Shown one piece after another: positions 22,157 to 34,022 of a stretch of 64,000 nt of DNA (positions within the stretch are counted from its first letter, which is position 1; every line of letters begins with the position of its first letter). Under the pieces are notes generated by a model. It saw only the letters and a program-made list of their open reading frames with translations. It searched no databases and was not told the DNA's origin. The stretch comes from Thermus brockianus. GTDB lineage: Bacteria > Deinococcota > Deinococci > Deinococcales > Thermaceae. The DNA is taken from positions 124,439-188,438 of the forward strand of contig NZ_JAKEDV010000001.1 in assembly GCF_021462505.1 (NCBI RefSeq). The letters are read 5' to 3'. The translations under genes were made by a program, and so were the position numbers.

Positions 22157-22278
22157 CCCATAGGGACTCATATAAAGTGTGCATAAAGACTCACATTACT
22201 GCCTCGGAACTTGACTGAACTCAGTCAAACTATCTAAAAACGTGATCAAAAATTGTCCTCTGAATGCGACGCATGACA
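22157..22278 (+). other. prophage right end (attR side)
   Basis: This is a 122-bp AT-rich segment with no gene. GACTCA occurs at 22165 and 22188 and GACTGA at 22213, about 23-25 bp apart, as expected for transposase-binding repeats. A perfect 8-bp inverted repeat, TTGACTGA-AC-TCAGTCAA, spans 22211-22228. The terminal bases are GACGCATGACA, so the element ends in CA (TG when read inward), as in Mu. Host rnpB sequence starts at 22279. Confidence 0.7.
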
Positions 22279-22514
22279 GTGGGGTTTGCCGTGCCCCAGC
22301 CTGTTACCAGGCCAGGCGGTGGGCTCTTACCCCACCGTTTCACCCTTGCCCGCACCGGGCCTTGGGCCCGGCCGCTGGCGGTCTCTTCTCTGTGGCACTT
22401 TCCGTCGGGTTACCCCGCCCAGCCGTTAGCTGGCACCCTGCCCTATGGTGCCCGGACTTTCCTCACCCAAGGGGGTTTGGCCCCTTGAGCGCGACCGCAC
22501 CCCTATCCCGGGGC
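22279..22514 (-). pseudogene. rnpB: host RNase P RNA gene, truncated by the prophage
   Basis: Read on the minus strand from 22514, the first 236 nt match the prophage rnpB at 232 positions (differences at RNA nt 9, 10, 34 and 37). The match stops abruptly after GGCAAACCCCAC, where prophage DNA begins. The lost part includes the 3' strands of P1, P2 and P4 and the CCA-binding region, so the fragment cannot be catalytic. The promoter is intact. The remaining 3' part should lie beyond the left end of the prophage. By position (22522-22550 promoter, chromosomal genes beyond) this is the original host gene. Confidence 0.95.
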
Positions 22515-22521
22515 ATCCTTT

Positions 22522-22550
22522 AGTTTAGCGGTTCTTTCTGGTAAGGTGAA
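22522..22550 (-). promoter_or_regulatory. promoter of the host rnpB fragment
   Basis: On the minus strand: TTCACC (22550-22545), 17 nt, TAAACT (22527-22522), then 7 nt to the RNA start at 22514. Nothing is damaged, so a truncated RNA that runs into the prophage right end, antisense to its tail-fibre genes, is expected. Confidence 0.75.
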
Positions 22551-22553
22551 GGG

Positions 22554-22733
22554 GTGGGCCTGCGTCTGCCCTGGTATGTGCCCTTCCTGCTCCTCTTCCT
22601 GAGCTTGGTGGGCCTTGGGGTTTTGGCCACCCTATGGTTTTTGGGCGTGCTTTTCCTGCTTGGGGGCGCCGCCTACTTGGCCCTTAAGCGGCTATCGGGT
22701 CCCCGCTGGCGCCGCTTGCCCCCGCCCCGCTAG
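22554..22733 (+). CDS. small two-helix membrane protein
   Basis: The frame runs from GTG 22554 to TAG 22733 (59 residues). Hydrophobic helices cover about residues 7-28 (WYVPFLLLFLSLVGLGVL) and 28-44 (FLGVLFLLGGAAYLAL), with a basic, Pro-rich tail (LSGPRWRRLPPPR). TAAGGT lies 6 nt before GTG, so the mRNA is probably leaderless, from a promoter overlapping that of rnpB on the other strand. Function unknown. Confidence 0.6.
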   Translation: MGLRLPWYVPFLLLFLSLVGLGVLATLWFLGVLFLLGGAAYLALKRLSGPRWRRLPPPR

Positions 22734-22736
22734 GCC

Positions 22737-22765
22737 TTGCCTTAAGGGCTTATGGGCCCTAAACT
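22737..22765 (+). promoter_or_regulatory. rpmE promoter and leader hairpin region
   Basis: TTGCCT (22737-22742), 17 nt, TAAACT (22760-22765). The short leader then contains GCACGG (22780-22785)/CCGTGC (22792-22797), a 6-bp hairpin 14 nt before the GTG start, which could be a site for feedback by the ribosomal protein. GGAGG precedes the start. Confidence 0.7.
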
Positions 22766-22811
22766 AGGAAGCGGTTTTCGCACGGCCAAGACCGTGCGGG
22801 AGGAGGCGAGC

Positions 22812-23027
22812 GTGAAAGAGGGCATTCATCCCAAGCTGGTTCCTGCCCGCATCATCTGCGGGTGCGGCAACGTGATCCATACCTACTCCACCAAACCCGA
22901 GATCCACGTGGAAGTGTGCAGCAAGTGCCACCCCTTCTACACGGGCCAGCAGAGGTTCGTGGACACCGAGGGGCGGGTGGAGCGCTTCCAGCGCCGCTTC
23001 GGCGACTCCTACCGCAAGGGGCGCTAG
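22812..23027 (+). CDS. rpmE: 50S ribosomal protein L31
   Basis: The 71-residue protein is nearly the Thermus L31 sequence: [20 protein letters not shown], then [20 protein letters not shown]. Zinc-type Cys residues are present (CGC and CSKC). Starting at GTG 22812 (GGAGGCGAGC upstream) gives the usual length; the longer frame from 22752 would add an unsupported leader. It binds at the central protuberance of the large ribosomal subunit. A rho-independent terminator follows. Confidence 0.96.
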   Translation: MKEGIHPKLVPARIICGCGNVIHTYSTKPEIHVEVCSKCHPFYTGQQRFVDTEGRVERFQRRFGDSYRKGR

Positions 23028-23042
23028 CGGTAAAGGGCCGGG

Positions 23043-23070
23043 CCGGGGGCTTCGGCCCCCGGTTCTTTTT
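23043..23070 (+). terminator. rho-independent terminator after rpmE
   Basis: CCGGGGGC, loop TTCG, GCCCCCGG, then TTCTTTTT. A UUCG-type tetraloop with a long T-run is a strong terminator between rpmE and tdk. Confidence 0.85.
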
Positions 23071-23092
23071 AAAATGCCCCCTGGAGGAAAGG

Positions 23093-23671
23093 ATGCCCCC
23101 CGTACTGCACCGTCAAGGGTGGATTGAGGTCATCGCCGGGCCCATGTTCTCCGGAAAGAGCGAGGAGCTCATCCGTAGGGTGCGGCGGGCCCTTATCGCC
23201 AGGCAGAGGGTTTTGGTCTTTAAGCCGAGGCTGGACGACCGCTACCACGCAAGCCACGTGGTGAGCCACGACGGGGAAAGGGTGGAAGCCATCCCCGTGG
23301 AGCGTGCGGCGGAGATGGAGGCCCACCTTGCCCCCTTGCCCCAGGTGGTGGCGGTGGACGAGGTGCAGTTCCTGGACCGGGGCTTCCTGGACCTGGCGGA
23401 GCGGCTGGCCCAGGCGGGGGTGAGGGTCATCGCCGCCGGGTTAGACCTGGACTTCCGAGGAGAGCCTTTTGGCATCATGCCCGAGCTGCTCGCCCGGGCG
23501 GAGTTCGTGGAGAAGCTCACCGCCATCTGCCCCCGTTGCGGGGCCCCTGCTACCCGGACCCAGCGCCTGGTGGACGGGAGGCCCGCCCGTTACAGCGACC
23601 CCGTGATCCTGGTGGGGGCCAAGGAGCACTACGAACCCCGGTGCCGGGCCTGCCACGAGGTGGCTTACTGA
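23093..23671 (+). CDS. tdk: thymidine kinase
   Basis: The 192-residue type II thymidine kinase phosphorylates thymidine to dTMP. Motifs: P-loop [14 protein letters not shown] (residues 16-29), the catalytic/Walker B region AVDEVQFLD, the [12 protein letters not shown] lasso region, and zinc Cys pairs CPRCG and CRAC. GGAGGAAAGG precedes ATG 23093; upstream in-frame codons run through the terminator and are rejected. The stop overlaps the end of the convergent hsp20 gene by 7 nt. Confidence 0.95.
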   Translation: MPPVLHRQGWIEVIAGPMFSGKSEELIRRVRRALIARQRVLVFKPRLDDRYHASHVVSHDGERVEAIPVERAAEMEAHLAPLPQVVAVDEVQFLDRGFLDLAERLAQAGVRVIAAGLDLDFRGEPFGIMPELLARAEFVEKLTAICPRCGAPATRTQRLVDGRPARYSDPVILVGAKEHYEPRCRACHEVAY

Positions 23672-24072
23672 GCTAAGGGTAAGGGCGTTCCCTTCTTTTT
23701 CCTAAAGCGCACCTCCAATACCCCCTGGCGGAGGCTGGCCTGGGCGGTGCCCTCCTCAATGGGGCCGGGGAGGTCCAGGGTGCGGCGGAAGGTGCCCATG
23801 GGCCTTTCCTCCAGCAAGTAGGTTCCGGGAAGGGGGTGGCGCACCCCAGCCAGGGTGATGCGGCTTCCCTCTTCCAAAAGCTCCAGGTCCTCGGGGCGCA
23901 CCCCGGGGAGGTCCACCAGGAGGACGTAGTGGTCCTCGTCCTCCAGGAGGTCCACCCGGGGGGTCCAGGCGGCGGGCTCCTCGCCGGTGAGCTGGTAGGC
24001 CAGCTCGGCGATGCGCTCTTGCAGCTCCTTTAGCTTGCGCAGGGTTTCCAGGCGGTCCAGGCGCTCCAGCAT
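23665..24072 (-). CDS. small heat shock protein (Hsp20/alpha-crystallin family)
   Basis: The 135-residue protein has an N-terminal helix, then the alpha-crystallin domain from about residue 38: [32 protein letters not shown], and the closing [10 protein letters not shown] (the family GXLXVXXPK-like motif). Holds unfolding proteins. ATG 24072 has TATGCT 6 nt upstream, so it is probably leaderless. Its promoter region (24073-24090) is shared with the divergent miaA gene. Confidence 0.88.
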   Translation of the reverse strand: MLERLDRLETLRKLKELQERIAELAYQLTGEEPAAWTPRVDLLEDEDHYVLLVDLPGVRPEDLELLEEGSRITLAGVRHPLPGTYLLEERPMGTFRRTLDLPGPIEEGTAQASLRQGVLEVRFRKKKGTPLPLAQ

Positions 24073-24090
24073 GCCCTTAGCATAAGGGAT

Positions 24091-24999
24091 GTGGAAGCGG
24101 TGCCGGTGCTGGCGGGTCCCACGGGAAGCGGCAAGACCCTCCTCGCCTTGCGCCTGGGGGAGGAGGTGCCCCTCGAGGTCATCTCCGCCGACGCCACCAT
24201 GGTCTACCGGGGCCTGGACATCGGGACGGATAAGCCAAGCCCAGAGGAGCGGCAAAGGGTGCCCCACCACCTGGTGGACGTGCTCGAGCCCTCCGAGGCC
24301 ATGAGCGTGGCCCGTTTCGTGGAGATGGCGGAGGCGGCCATTGGGGACGTGCTCGCCCGGGGCCGCCTGCCCCTGGTGGTGGGGGGAACGGGCTACTACA
24401 TCCGGGCCCTTTCCGAGGGGCTTCACGACCTGCCGCCGCCGGAGCCTGCGGTCCAGGCTGCCCTTTGGCAAGAGCTAGAGGAGCGGGGGCTTGCCCCCTT
24501 GTGGGCGGAACTTTTTCAGGCAAGCCCCCGGGATGCGGCCCGGGTAGGGCAAAACCCCAGGCGGCTCGTGCGGGCCCTGGAGGTCCTGCGCCGCACCGGA
24601 AAGCCGCCTGCCTGCTTTCCCAAACGCCCCCCGCGCTTTCGCTACAAGAAGCTCGTGCTCTGGCCGGAGCGGGCCTGGCTTTGGCCGAAGCTAGAGGAGA
24701 GGGCCCGCTCCCAGTTTGCCCGCGGGCTCGTGGAGGAGGTCCGAAACCTCCTCGCCCGCTATCCCGAGATCCCCACCGCCCTTCAGGCCATCGGCTACAA
24801 GGAGGTGGTGGGTTACCTGAAGGGGCAGTATTCCTTGGAGGAGGCCCTTTTGCGGGACATCCAAGCGGTGAGGGCCTACGCCAAACGGCAGTACACCTGG
24901 TTCCGCCACGAGCCGGGGGACGTCACCTACCTGCCCCGTGGGGGGGAGGCGGCCTACACGGGCTTTCGCGACTGGCTTGGCCTTCACTTCGGGCTATAG
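24091..24999 (+). CDS. miaA: tRNA dimethylallyltransferase
   Basis: The 302-residue enzyme prenylates A37 of tRNAs that read U-starting codons. P-loop [10 protein letters not shown] is at residues 7-16, [17 protein letters not shown] follows as the substrate loop, and [10 protein letters not shown] and LQAIGYKE are family signatures. Starts at GTG 24091 with a TAGCAT box just upstream (leaderless). Length is typical. Followed by the amidase gene at 25007. Confidence 0.95.
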   Translation: MEAVPVLAGPTGSGKTLLALRLGEEVPLEVISADATMVYRGLDIGTDKPSPEERQRVPHHLVDVLEPSEAMSVARFVEMAEAAIGDVLARGRLPLVVGGTGYYIRALSEGLHDLPPPEPAVQAALWQELEERGLAPLWAELFQASPRDAARVGQNPRRLVRALEVLRRTGKPPACFPKRPPRFRYKKLVLWPERAWLWPKLEERARSQFARGLVEEVRNLLARYPEIPTALQAIGYKEVVGYLKGQYSLEEALLRDIQAVRAYAKRQYTWFRHEPGDVTYLPRGGEAAYTGFRDWLGLHFGL

Positions 25000-25006
25000 T
25001 GGGAGC

Positions 25007-26422
25007 ATGTTGGCCTATGAGATCCGCGCCCGGGTGGCCCGGGGGGAGCTTACCCCAAAGGAGGTGGTCCAGGCGTACTGGGAACGGGTCCAACGGCTTG
25101 ACCCAAAGCTCGGCGCCTTCCTCACCCTCAACGAGGCCATTGGGGAGGAAGCAGAGCGCCTAGACCCACGCCTTCCCCTGGCCGGGGTGGTGGTGGCGGT
25201 GAAGGACAACATCGTCACCCGAGGCCTGCGCACCACGGCGGGGAGCCGGCTTTTGGAAAACTTCGTTCCTCCTTACGAGGCCACGGCGGTGGCCCGGCTG
25301 AAGGCGCTTGGGGCCTTGGTCCTGGGCAAGACCAACCTGGACGAGTTCGGGATGGGCTCCTCCACGGAGCACTCCGCCTTCTTCCCCACCAAGAACCCCT
25401 TTGACCCGGGCCGGGTGCCGGGAGGGTCCAGCGGGGGAAGCGCCTCCGCGGTGGCGGCGGACCTGGCTCCCGTGGCCCTGGGCTCGGACACGGGGGGTAG
25501 CGTGCGCCAGCCTGCGGCCTTTTGCGGCGTCTACGGCCTGAAGCCCACCTACGGCCGGGTGAGCCGGTATGGCCTGATCGCCTACGCCTCGAGCCTGGAC
25601 GGGATTGGCCCCATGGCCCGCTCCGTGCGGGACCTGGCCCTCCTCATGGACGCCATGGCGGGCCCAGACCCCTTGGACGCCACGAGCCTGGACCTTCCTC
25701 CCCGTTTCCAAGAGGCCCTGGGGGAGCCCTTGCTCCCTTTGCGCCTCGGGGTGGTGCGGGAGGGGCTAGGGGGCAACAGCCCGGGGGTGGAGCGGGCGCT
25801 GGCGGAGGCCTTAGAGGTGTTCCGGGGCCTGGGGTTTCGCATCCAAGAGGTTTCCTGGCCCTCCTTGCCCTTGGCCCTCAACGCCTATTACATCCTGGCC
25901 CCGGCGGAGGCCAGCTCCAACCTGGCCCGCTACGACGGGACCCTCTACGGCTACCGGGCGGAAGGGGAGGAGCTTTGGCCCGTGGTGGAGGCCACGCGGG
26001 CCCGGTTTGGCCTCGAGGTCAAGCGCCGCATCCTGGTGGGCACCTTCGTCCTCACGAGCGGCTACTACGAGGCCTACTACGGCCGGGCCCAGGCTTTCCG
26101 GAGGAGGCTTAAGGCGGAGGCCAGGGCCCTTTTCCAGGAGGTGGACCTCCTCCTCCTCCCCACCACCCCCCACCCTGCCTTCCCCCTCGGGGGGCGGCAG
26201 GACCCCCTCGCCATGTACCGGGAGGACCTCTACACCGTGGGGGCGAGCCTTTCGGGGCTACCCGCCCTCTCCTTCCCCGCCGGGTTTGAGGGGAACCTTC
26301 CCGTGGGGCTCCAGCTCCTCGCCCCTTGGGGCCAGGACGAGGGCCTCTTGCGGGTGGCCTTGGCCTTTGAAGAGGCCACGGACCGCGCTTTCCTGAAGAC
26401 GCCTTTGGGAGAGGCCCTGTAG
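25007..26422 (+). CDS. gatA: amidase-signature protein, probable GatA
   Basis: The 471-residue protein has the Ser-cisSer-Lys triad motifs: VVAVKDNI (Lys), [13 protein letters not shown] and [20 protein letters not shown]. It is most like the A subunit of the tRNA amidotransferase, which converts Glu-tRNA(Gln) or Asp-tRNA(Asn) to the amide form. In Thermus the latter use is physiological. ATG 25007 is chosen since the longer frame overlaps miaA. gatB and gatC are not nearby, so a general amidase cannot be fully excluded. Confidence 0.85.
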   Translation: MLAYEIRARVARGELTPKEVVQAYWERVQRLDPKLGAFLTLNEAIGEEAERLDPRLPLAGVVVAVKDNIVTRGLRTTAGSRLLENFVPPYEATAVARLKALGALVLGKTNLDEFGMGSSTEHSAFFPTKNPFDPGRVPGGSSGGSASAVAADLAPVALGSDTGGSVRQPAAFCGVYGLKPTYGRVSRYGLIAYASSLDGIGPMARSVRDLALLMDAMAGPDPLDATSLDLPPRFQEALGEPLLPLRLGVVREGLGGNSPGVERALAEALEVFRGLGFRIQEVSWPSLPLALNAYYILAPAEASSNLARYDGTLYGYRAEGEELWPVVEATRARFGLEVKRRILVGTFVLTSGYYEAYYGRAQAFRRRLKAEARALFQEVDLLLLPTTPHPAFPLGGRQDPLAMYREDLYTVGASLSGLPALSFPAGFEGNLPVGLQLLAPWGQDEGLLRVALAFEEATDRAFLKTPLGEAL

Positions 26423-26423
26423 C

Positions 26424-27170
26424 ATGCAGGACCCCTTCCTGCGCTACCGCCTGGCCACCCGCCTGGCCCGCGCCCTCAGGGAAGCGGGCCGGCCTTTACC
26501 CCTCCCTGCCTTGGGCGAGACCCTGGGCCTCCGGGGCCCGGTGGAGGGGGTGGTGCGGCCCCTCTTGGACGGGCGCTTCGTATTGGAGGAGGAGGTGGGG
26601 CTATGGGAGTGGCGCTATCCCTTTCCCCCCAAGGGGGAGGCGGTGGTGGTCCTGGACCTGGAAACCACGGGCCTGGCCCCCGGCTTGAACGAGATCATTG
26701 AGGTGGCCCTGGTGCGCCTGGAGGGGGAAAGGCGCATCCCCTTCCAAAGCCTGGTCCGGCCTGAGCGCCCGCCGAGCCCCTTCATTGAGCGCCTCACGGG
26801 CATCCGGGCGGAGATGCTGGAGGAGGCTCCTCCTTTGGAGGCGGTTTTGGAGGGGGTGTATCCCCTCCTTTCCGGGGCCACCTTGGTCATCCAAAACGCC
26901 GCCTTTGACCTCTCCTTCCTGCGCCCGGCCCTGGAGGGGATGGGCTACCGGTTGGAAGGCCCCGTGGTGGACTCCGTGCGCTTGGCGAGGCGCGCCTTCA
27001 AGGGGCTAAAGCGCTACGGCCTGGACGCCCTTTCCGAGGTGCTGGAGCTCCCCAAAAGGGAGGTGCACCGGGCCCTTGGCGATGTGGAGCGGACCCTTGC
27101 CGTGGTCTACGAGGTGTATTATATGCTCACTTCAGGGAGCCCCCGTCCCCTCGAGGACCTTGGGAGGTGA
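26424..27170 (+). CDS. DnaQ-type 3'-5' exonuclease
   Basis: The 248-residue DEDDh exonuclease has VVLDLETTGL (Exo I, about residues 75-84), IQNAAFDLSFL (Exo II, about 156) and HRALGDVERT (Exo III, about 212). The first 65 residues form a winged-helix-like extension (LPALGETLGLRGPVEGVVRP) not found in plain epsilon subunits, so it may be a proofreading subunit variant or a separate repair exonuclease. Starts 2 nt after gatA, in the same operon. Confidence 0.88.
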   Translation: MQDPFLRYRLATRLARALREAGRPLPLPALGETLGLRGPVEGVVRPLLDGRFVLEEEVGLWEWRYPFPPKGEAVVVLDLETTGLAPGLNEIIEVALVRLEGERRIPFQSLVRPERPPSPFIERLTGIRAEMLEEAPPLEAVLEGVYPLLSGATLVIQNAAFDLSFLRPALEGMGYRLEGPVVDSVRLARRAFKGLKRYGLDALSEVLELPKREVHRALGDVERTLAVVYEVYYMLTSGSPRPLEDLGR

Positions 27171-27171
27171 T

Positions 27172-28224
27172 ATGACCGCGCGCTATGTCCTCACCAGTGC
27201 GTGTATTCAAACGGGAACGATGGCCCTCACCGTCTCCTTGCGCCAGAGGCTATTGGGCAAGGAGCGGGTCCGCTTCGTGGACGAGGATGGCGAGGTGTAC
27301 GAGGCGGAGGTGGACTGGAAGGCGGGGGTGGTCCGGGGGCTCGGCCCGTATTACGCCAAAAGGCGTTTGGCGGTGAACGAGGCCATTCTCCTCCACTTCC
27401 GGGGCGAGGAGGTGGCGCTTCAGGCGGCCCCCAGGGGGCAGGTGCGGCCCCCCGAGCCCCGCTCCGAGCGAAGGGAAGAGAAGGAGGAGGGCAAGGAAAA
27501 GCGCCGGGTCCGGGTGACCCCTTACCCCAAGGAGGTCCTCTTCCCCCACGAGCCCCAGGTCCTGGAGCCGCCGGGGGTCACGGAGGACCTGAGGCGGCTT
27601 GGCTTCGTCCTGGAGGGGGGGCTTCCCTGGGTCTACAAGGCCCCCTTGGGAAGGCGGCAGGTGGTCTTGGCCCTCCTGCGCTTGGGGGAAGGGGAGCCGG
27701 CCCTATTAAAGCCTTACCGCCGGGAGGGGAGTTACCCCGCCTACCTCGCCCCCGAGTCCCACAAGGACGAGGTGCCTGAGGGCTTCGGCCACGTTTCCCC
27801 CGAGGCCATCGGCCGCTTGGTCCGCCTGAAGGCCCGCTTCCCCGTTTCCGCCTTGGACCTGGAGGACCTCCTGCGCCAGGGCCGGGTGGACCTGGAGGCG
27901 GTGGAGGCCCTGGAGGACCGCCTCGTGGCGGAGCTCGCCGAAAGGGGGGCCTTTGCCGCCTTGCTCCTCCTCCTGGCCAAGAGGCCTTTGGGGCAGGTCT
28001 TCTTGCTTTCGGACCTCGAGGCCGAGGCCCTGGAGGAGGGCCTCATCCCCGAGGTGGTGCGCAAGGGGGTGGAGCTTTTGGCAAGCCCGCCCTTCCTCGT
28101 CCTAAAGAGGCTTTCCCCGGGGGAGTTCCTCTTAAGGCAGGAGGTGGAAGAGGCCCTAAGCGACCTCCAGGCCTTTGCCGAGGGGCTTAAGGCCAGGCTT
28201 AGCCGCGTCCGTGAGGGCGCTTGA
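27172..28224 (+). CDS. conserved hypothetical protein
   Basis: A 350-residue protein follows dnaQ by 1 nt (GGAGGTGAT before ATG). The N-terminal 90 residues form a beta-rich domain (VRFVDEDGEVYEAEVDWKAG); a charged linker at about 100-120 (RREEKEEGKEKRRV) leads to a helical C-terminal half. I recall similar proteins only in Thermus relatives. Operon context suggests a DNA-related role, but nothing proves it. The last 26 nt overlap the convergent csaB gene. Confidence 0.7.
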   Translation: MTARYVLTSACIQTGTMALTVSLRQRLLGKERVRFVDEDGEVYEAEVDWKAGVVRGLGPYYAKRRLAVNEAILLHFRGEEVALQAAPRGQVRPPEPRSERREEKEEGKEKRRVRVTPYPKEVLFPHEPQVLEPPGVTEDLRRLGFVLEGGLPWVYKAPLGRRQVVLALLRLGEGEPALLKPYRREGSYPAYLAPESHKDEVPEGFGHVSPEAIGRLVRLKARFPVSALDLEDLLRQGRVDLEAVEALEDRLVAELAERGAFAALLLLLAKRPLGQVFLLSDLEAEALEEGLIPEVVRKGVELLASPPFLVLKRLSPGEFLLRQEVEEALSDLQAFAEGLKARLSRVREGA

Positions 28225-29175
28225 CCCGGGTGGTTTCCCCGAGGGCCAGGTCAAAGCTCTGCCGCGCCCGCTCCTTGAGGGCCGCCACCTTTTCCCAGTC
28301 GGGGCTACGGCCGTAAAGGGCCGCCTTGGATAGGGTGGTGGGGTCCCCGGGGAGGTCTTGGTAGTAGGCCCCCGTTTCCTTGGCGAAGGCGGCCACCTTG
28401 GGGTCGTAGGCCACCCCGGCGAAGGGGGTTCCCGCCGCCGCCGCCAGGATGAGGCCGTGGAGGCGCATGGAAATCACGTACCCCGCCTGGGCCGTTAGGT
28501 AGAGGAGGCGGCGGGGGTCCGAGGTCTTTTCAATCCGGTGGAGATAAAAGACGTTCGCCACCTCGTCGTCGTAACCGGGCTGGAGGAGGAGGACGATCAC
28601 CTGCTTCCCCTCGTGCACCAGGTTGTTGGCGGTGATGTAGAGGTTCTTCAGGGCCTCCGGGTCCACCCCGGCCCGGGGGATGACCAGGACCAGGTCCTCC
28701 TCCCGCTTCACCGGGGGAGGGGTGAGGAGGAGGGCAGGGTCGGCGCCCAAGAGGGGGTCTAGGCCCAGTTCCCTGGCGTAGGCGTAGGAGTCCTGGTCCC
28801 GGACGATGAGGGGTACCCCCTTGAGGGCCCGGCGCACCTGGGCCTCGCCCCAGGGGGAGAGAGGGCCCAGGGACTGGTTGAAGACCACCACCTTCTTGCG
28901 GAAGAACCGGGCCAGGCGCAAGACGGAGAGGTAGTAGAGGAGGCTTAGGGAGCTCGTGGCGTCCTGCAAAAGCCCCCCGCCTCCCAAAAGCCAGAGGTCC
29001 GCCCGGAGGAGGGCCAAGGGGTTCAAGCGGTGGTAGGCGCGGATGCCGTGTTCCTCCCGGGTGCGCTTGGGGTCTCCGGAGAGGGCCGCCACCTGGTGCC
29101 CCCGGGCCTTGAGCTCCCGGGCGATGGCCTCGAGGATGGCCTCGTCCCCCGTGTTCCTAAAGCCGTAGTACCCCG

Positions 29176-29191
<16 letters not shown>
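28199..29191 (-). CDS. csaB: polysaccharide pyruvyl transferase CsaB
   Basis: The 330-residue enzyme adds pyruvyl groups to secondary cell wall polymer, creating the ligand for SLH domains of S-layer proteins; Thermus needs this for its envelope. Motifs: GYYGFRNTGDEAILEAI near the N-terminus, LLGGGGLLQDATS, and VISMRLHGLILAAAAGTPF near residue 245. It is third in the operon udk-DUF5693-csaB, overlapping the previous gene by 16 nt. Confidence 0.9.
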
Positions 29192-32692
<3,501 letters not shown>

Positions 32693-32777
32693 CCTAACCT
32701 CCTTGGCCCCGCGCTTTGAGCCCTTTGGCCCATCGGGGGTTCGCCGCCATTTTAGCAGGCCTTTCACAGGGGCGCGG

Positions 32778-32783
32778 TATAAA
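32778..32783 (+). promoter_or_regulatory. mscL -10 box
   Basis: TATAAA lies 38 nt before the mscL ATG in the gap between divergent genes; no convincing -35 is seen. GGAGGTG serves translation. Confidence 0.45.
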
Positions 32784-32821
32784 GACCTCGTGGCTTCCGC
32801 CACAAGGTTTGGGAGGTGGGT

Positions 32822-33193
32822 ATGCTTCAAGGGTTTAAGAACTTCCTCATGCGGGGCAACGTGGTGGATTTGGCGGTGGCGGTCGTCATCGGCGGCGCCT
32901 TCGGCCAGGTGGTGAACTCCTTAGTGGCGGACGTCCTCACCCCCTTGATCGGGGCTATAGGGGGTGCGCCGGACTTCTCCGCCCTCAAGCTTGGGCCCAT
33001 CGCCCTCGGCAAGTTCATCAACGCCCTGGTGAACTTCGTGGTGGTGGCGGCGGCCATCTACTTCCTGGTGGTGGTGCCCATGCAGGAGGCGCAAAAGCGC
33101 CTGAAGAAGGAGGAGGCGGCGGCCCCGCCCGAGCCCCCCGAGGAGGTCAGGCTTCTTCGGGAGATTTTGGAGGAGTTGCGGAAGAAGGCCTAA
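32822..33193 (+). CDS. mscL: large-conductance mechanosensitive channel
   Basis: The 123-residue protein opens on membrane stretch during hypo-osmotic shock. N-terminal FKNFLMRGNVVDLAVAVVIG (TM1 with the gate), then LTPLIGAIGG, TM2 FVVVAAAIYFLVVVPMQ and a C-terminal helix bundle. ATG 32822 has GGAGGTGGGT upstream. The last 47 nt overlap the convergent gene at 33147. Confidence 0.95.
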   Translation: MLQGFKNFLMRGNVVDLAVAVVIGGAFGQVVNSLVADVLTPLIGAIGGAPDFSALKLGPIALGKFINALVNFVVVAAAIYFLVVVPMQEAQKRLKKEEAAAPPEPPEEVRLLREILEELRKKA

Positions 33194-34022
33194 GCCGGTT
33201 CCAGAAGAAAAGGGCCAGGTACCCAAGGCCCAGTTCCGGCCTTGGGTTAAGGCTTACGGAAAGGGCGAAGGCGTGGAAGAGAAGGCTTTCCAGGGCGTGG
33301 CGGGGGCTTCTTCGCAAGAGGTCCTTGAGGGCGGGGCCCTGCCGGAAGGCCACCAGGGCGAGGTAGGGAAGGTAGGGCCAGGGCCCCGTGGGGAAGCCCA
33401 GGGCGGAAAGCCCCAAGGAGGCGAAGGCCATGGCCCTTAAAGGGGGTAAGGGGTCGGGCCTGAGGGAGCGGAGCTCTTGCCAAAGGAGGCCCTCCTCCCC
33501 AGGCCAAGGAGCCCGAAGGAGGAGGAGGCGCTTTCCCTCGTGCCCTCCCAGGTAGACCCCGGGGTCGGGGGCCACGCCCAGGGGGAGGAGGTGGGCGGGG
33601 TTTTCCTGGAGGGCCTGGTGGAGGAGGGGGTCTAGGGGGACGCCGTCCACTAGGAACCAGGTGTGGGGCCTTCCCGAGAGGAGGAAGCCCAAGGCCCTTT
33701 CCACCCTGTGCCCCCGGTGGGCCAAAATCCCCGGCCAAGCCTCCGGGGGCTCGCGGAGGAGGGCCTTGCGCCACGGGGGGCTTTCCCGCACGGGATACGT
33801 CTTCAGGCGGAACCTTAGCTCCAGGGCCTCCCCCTCCCTCAGGGCAAAGCGGGCCCAGAGGGTTCCCCGGGCCTCGTAGGCCTCGAGGGGCTTCTGCGAG
33901 AGGAAAAGGCCCTCCACCTCCTGCCCGGGAAGGCTTTGGGGGAGGGGCAGGAGATAGGTGTCCGGGGCGGGGGCGAGGAAGCGGAGGGCAAAGGCCACGG
34001 GACTACGATACACTTTTCCCAT
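33147..34022 (-). CDS. hypothetical protein with C-terminal hydrophobic helices
   Basis: The 291-residue protein has a beta-rich first half (GTLWARFALREGEALELRFR) and hydrophobic helices after residue 195 (MAFASLGLSALGFPTGPWPY, then YLALFFW). No family recognised. Its ATG shares the palindrome CCATGG with the start codon of the divergent gene at 34021; AAGGAG stands 8 nt upstream. Overlaps the end of mscL. Confidence 0.6.
   Translation of the reverse strand: MGKVYRSPVAFALRFLAPAPDTYLLPLPQSLPGQEVEGLFLSQKPLEAYEARGTLWARFALREGEALELRFRLKTYPVRESPPWRKALLREPPEAWPGILAHRGHRVERALGFLLSGRPHTWFLVDGVPLDPLLHQALQENPAHLLPLGVAPDPGVYLGGHEGKRLLLLRAPWPGEEGLLWQELRSLRPDPLPPLRAMAFASLGLSALGFPTGPWPYLPYLALVAFRQGPALKDLLRRSPRHALESLLFHAFALSVSLNPRPELGLGYLALFFWNRLRPSSATPPKSPEEA

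Larger units (their letters stand above)
1..22278. mobile_element. Mu-like prophage (right part; left end outside window)
   Basis: Gene content and order follow the Mu pattern: small terminase, large terminase, DUF935 portal and MuF, then tape measure, hub, spike V, gp46, gp47, gp48-like and fibre. The right boundary is exact because the DNA changes at 22278/22279 into a truncated host RNase P RNA gene. The element terminus reads ...GACGCATGACA, ending in CA-3' as in Mu-type transposable phages. An accessory island at 8452-13265 replaces the head-completion, sheath and tube genes expected between MuF and tape measure, so as seen the phage looks incomplete. The left terminus, transposase and possible target-site duplication cannot be examined here. 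Confidence 0.9.

Noticed and set aside
22242-22523. Plus-strand ORFs over the truncated rnpB
   Set aside because: Complement of the RNase P RNA fragment, running across the prophage junction; no start signal and no protein similarity beyond the duplicated RNA.
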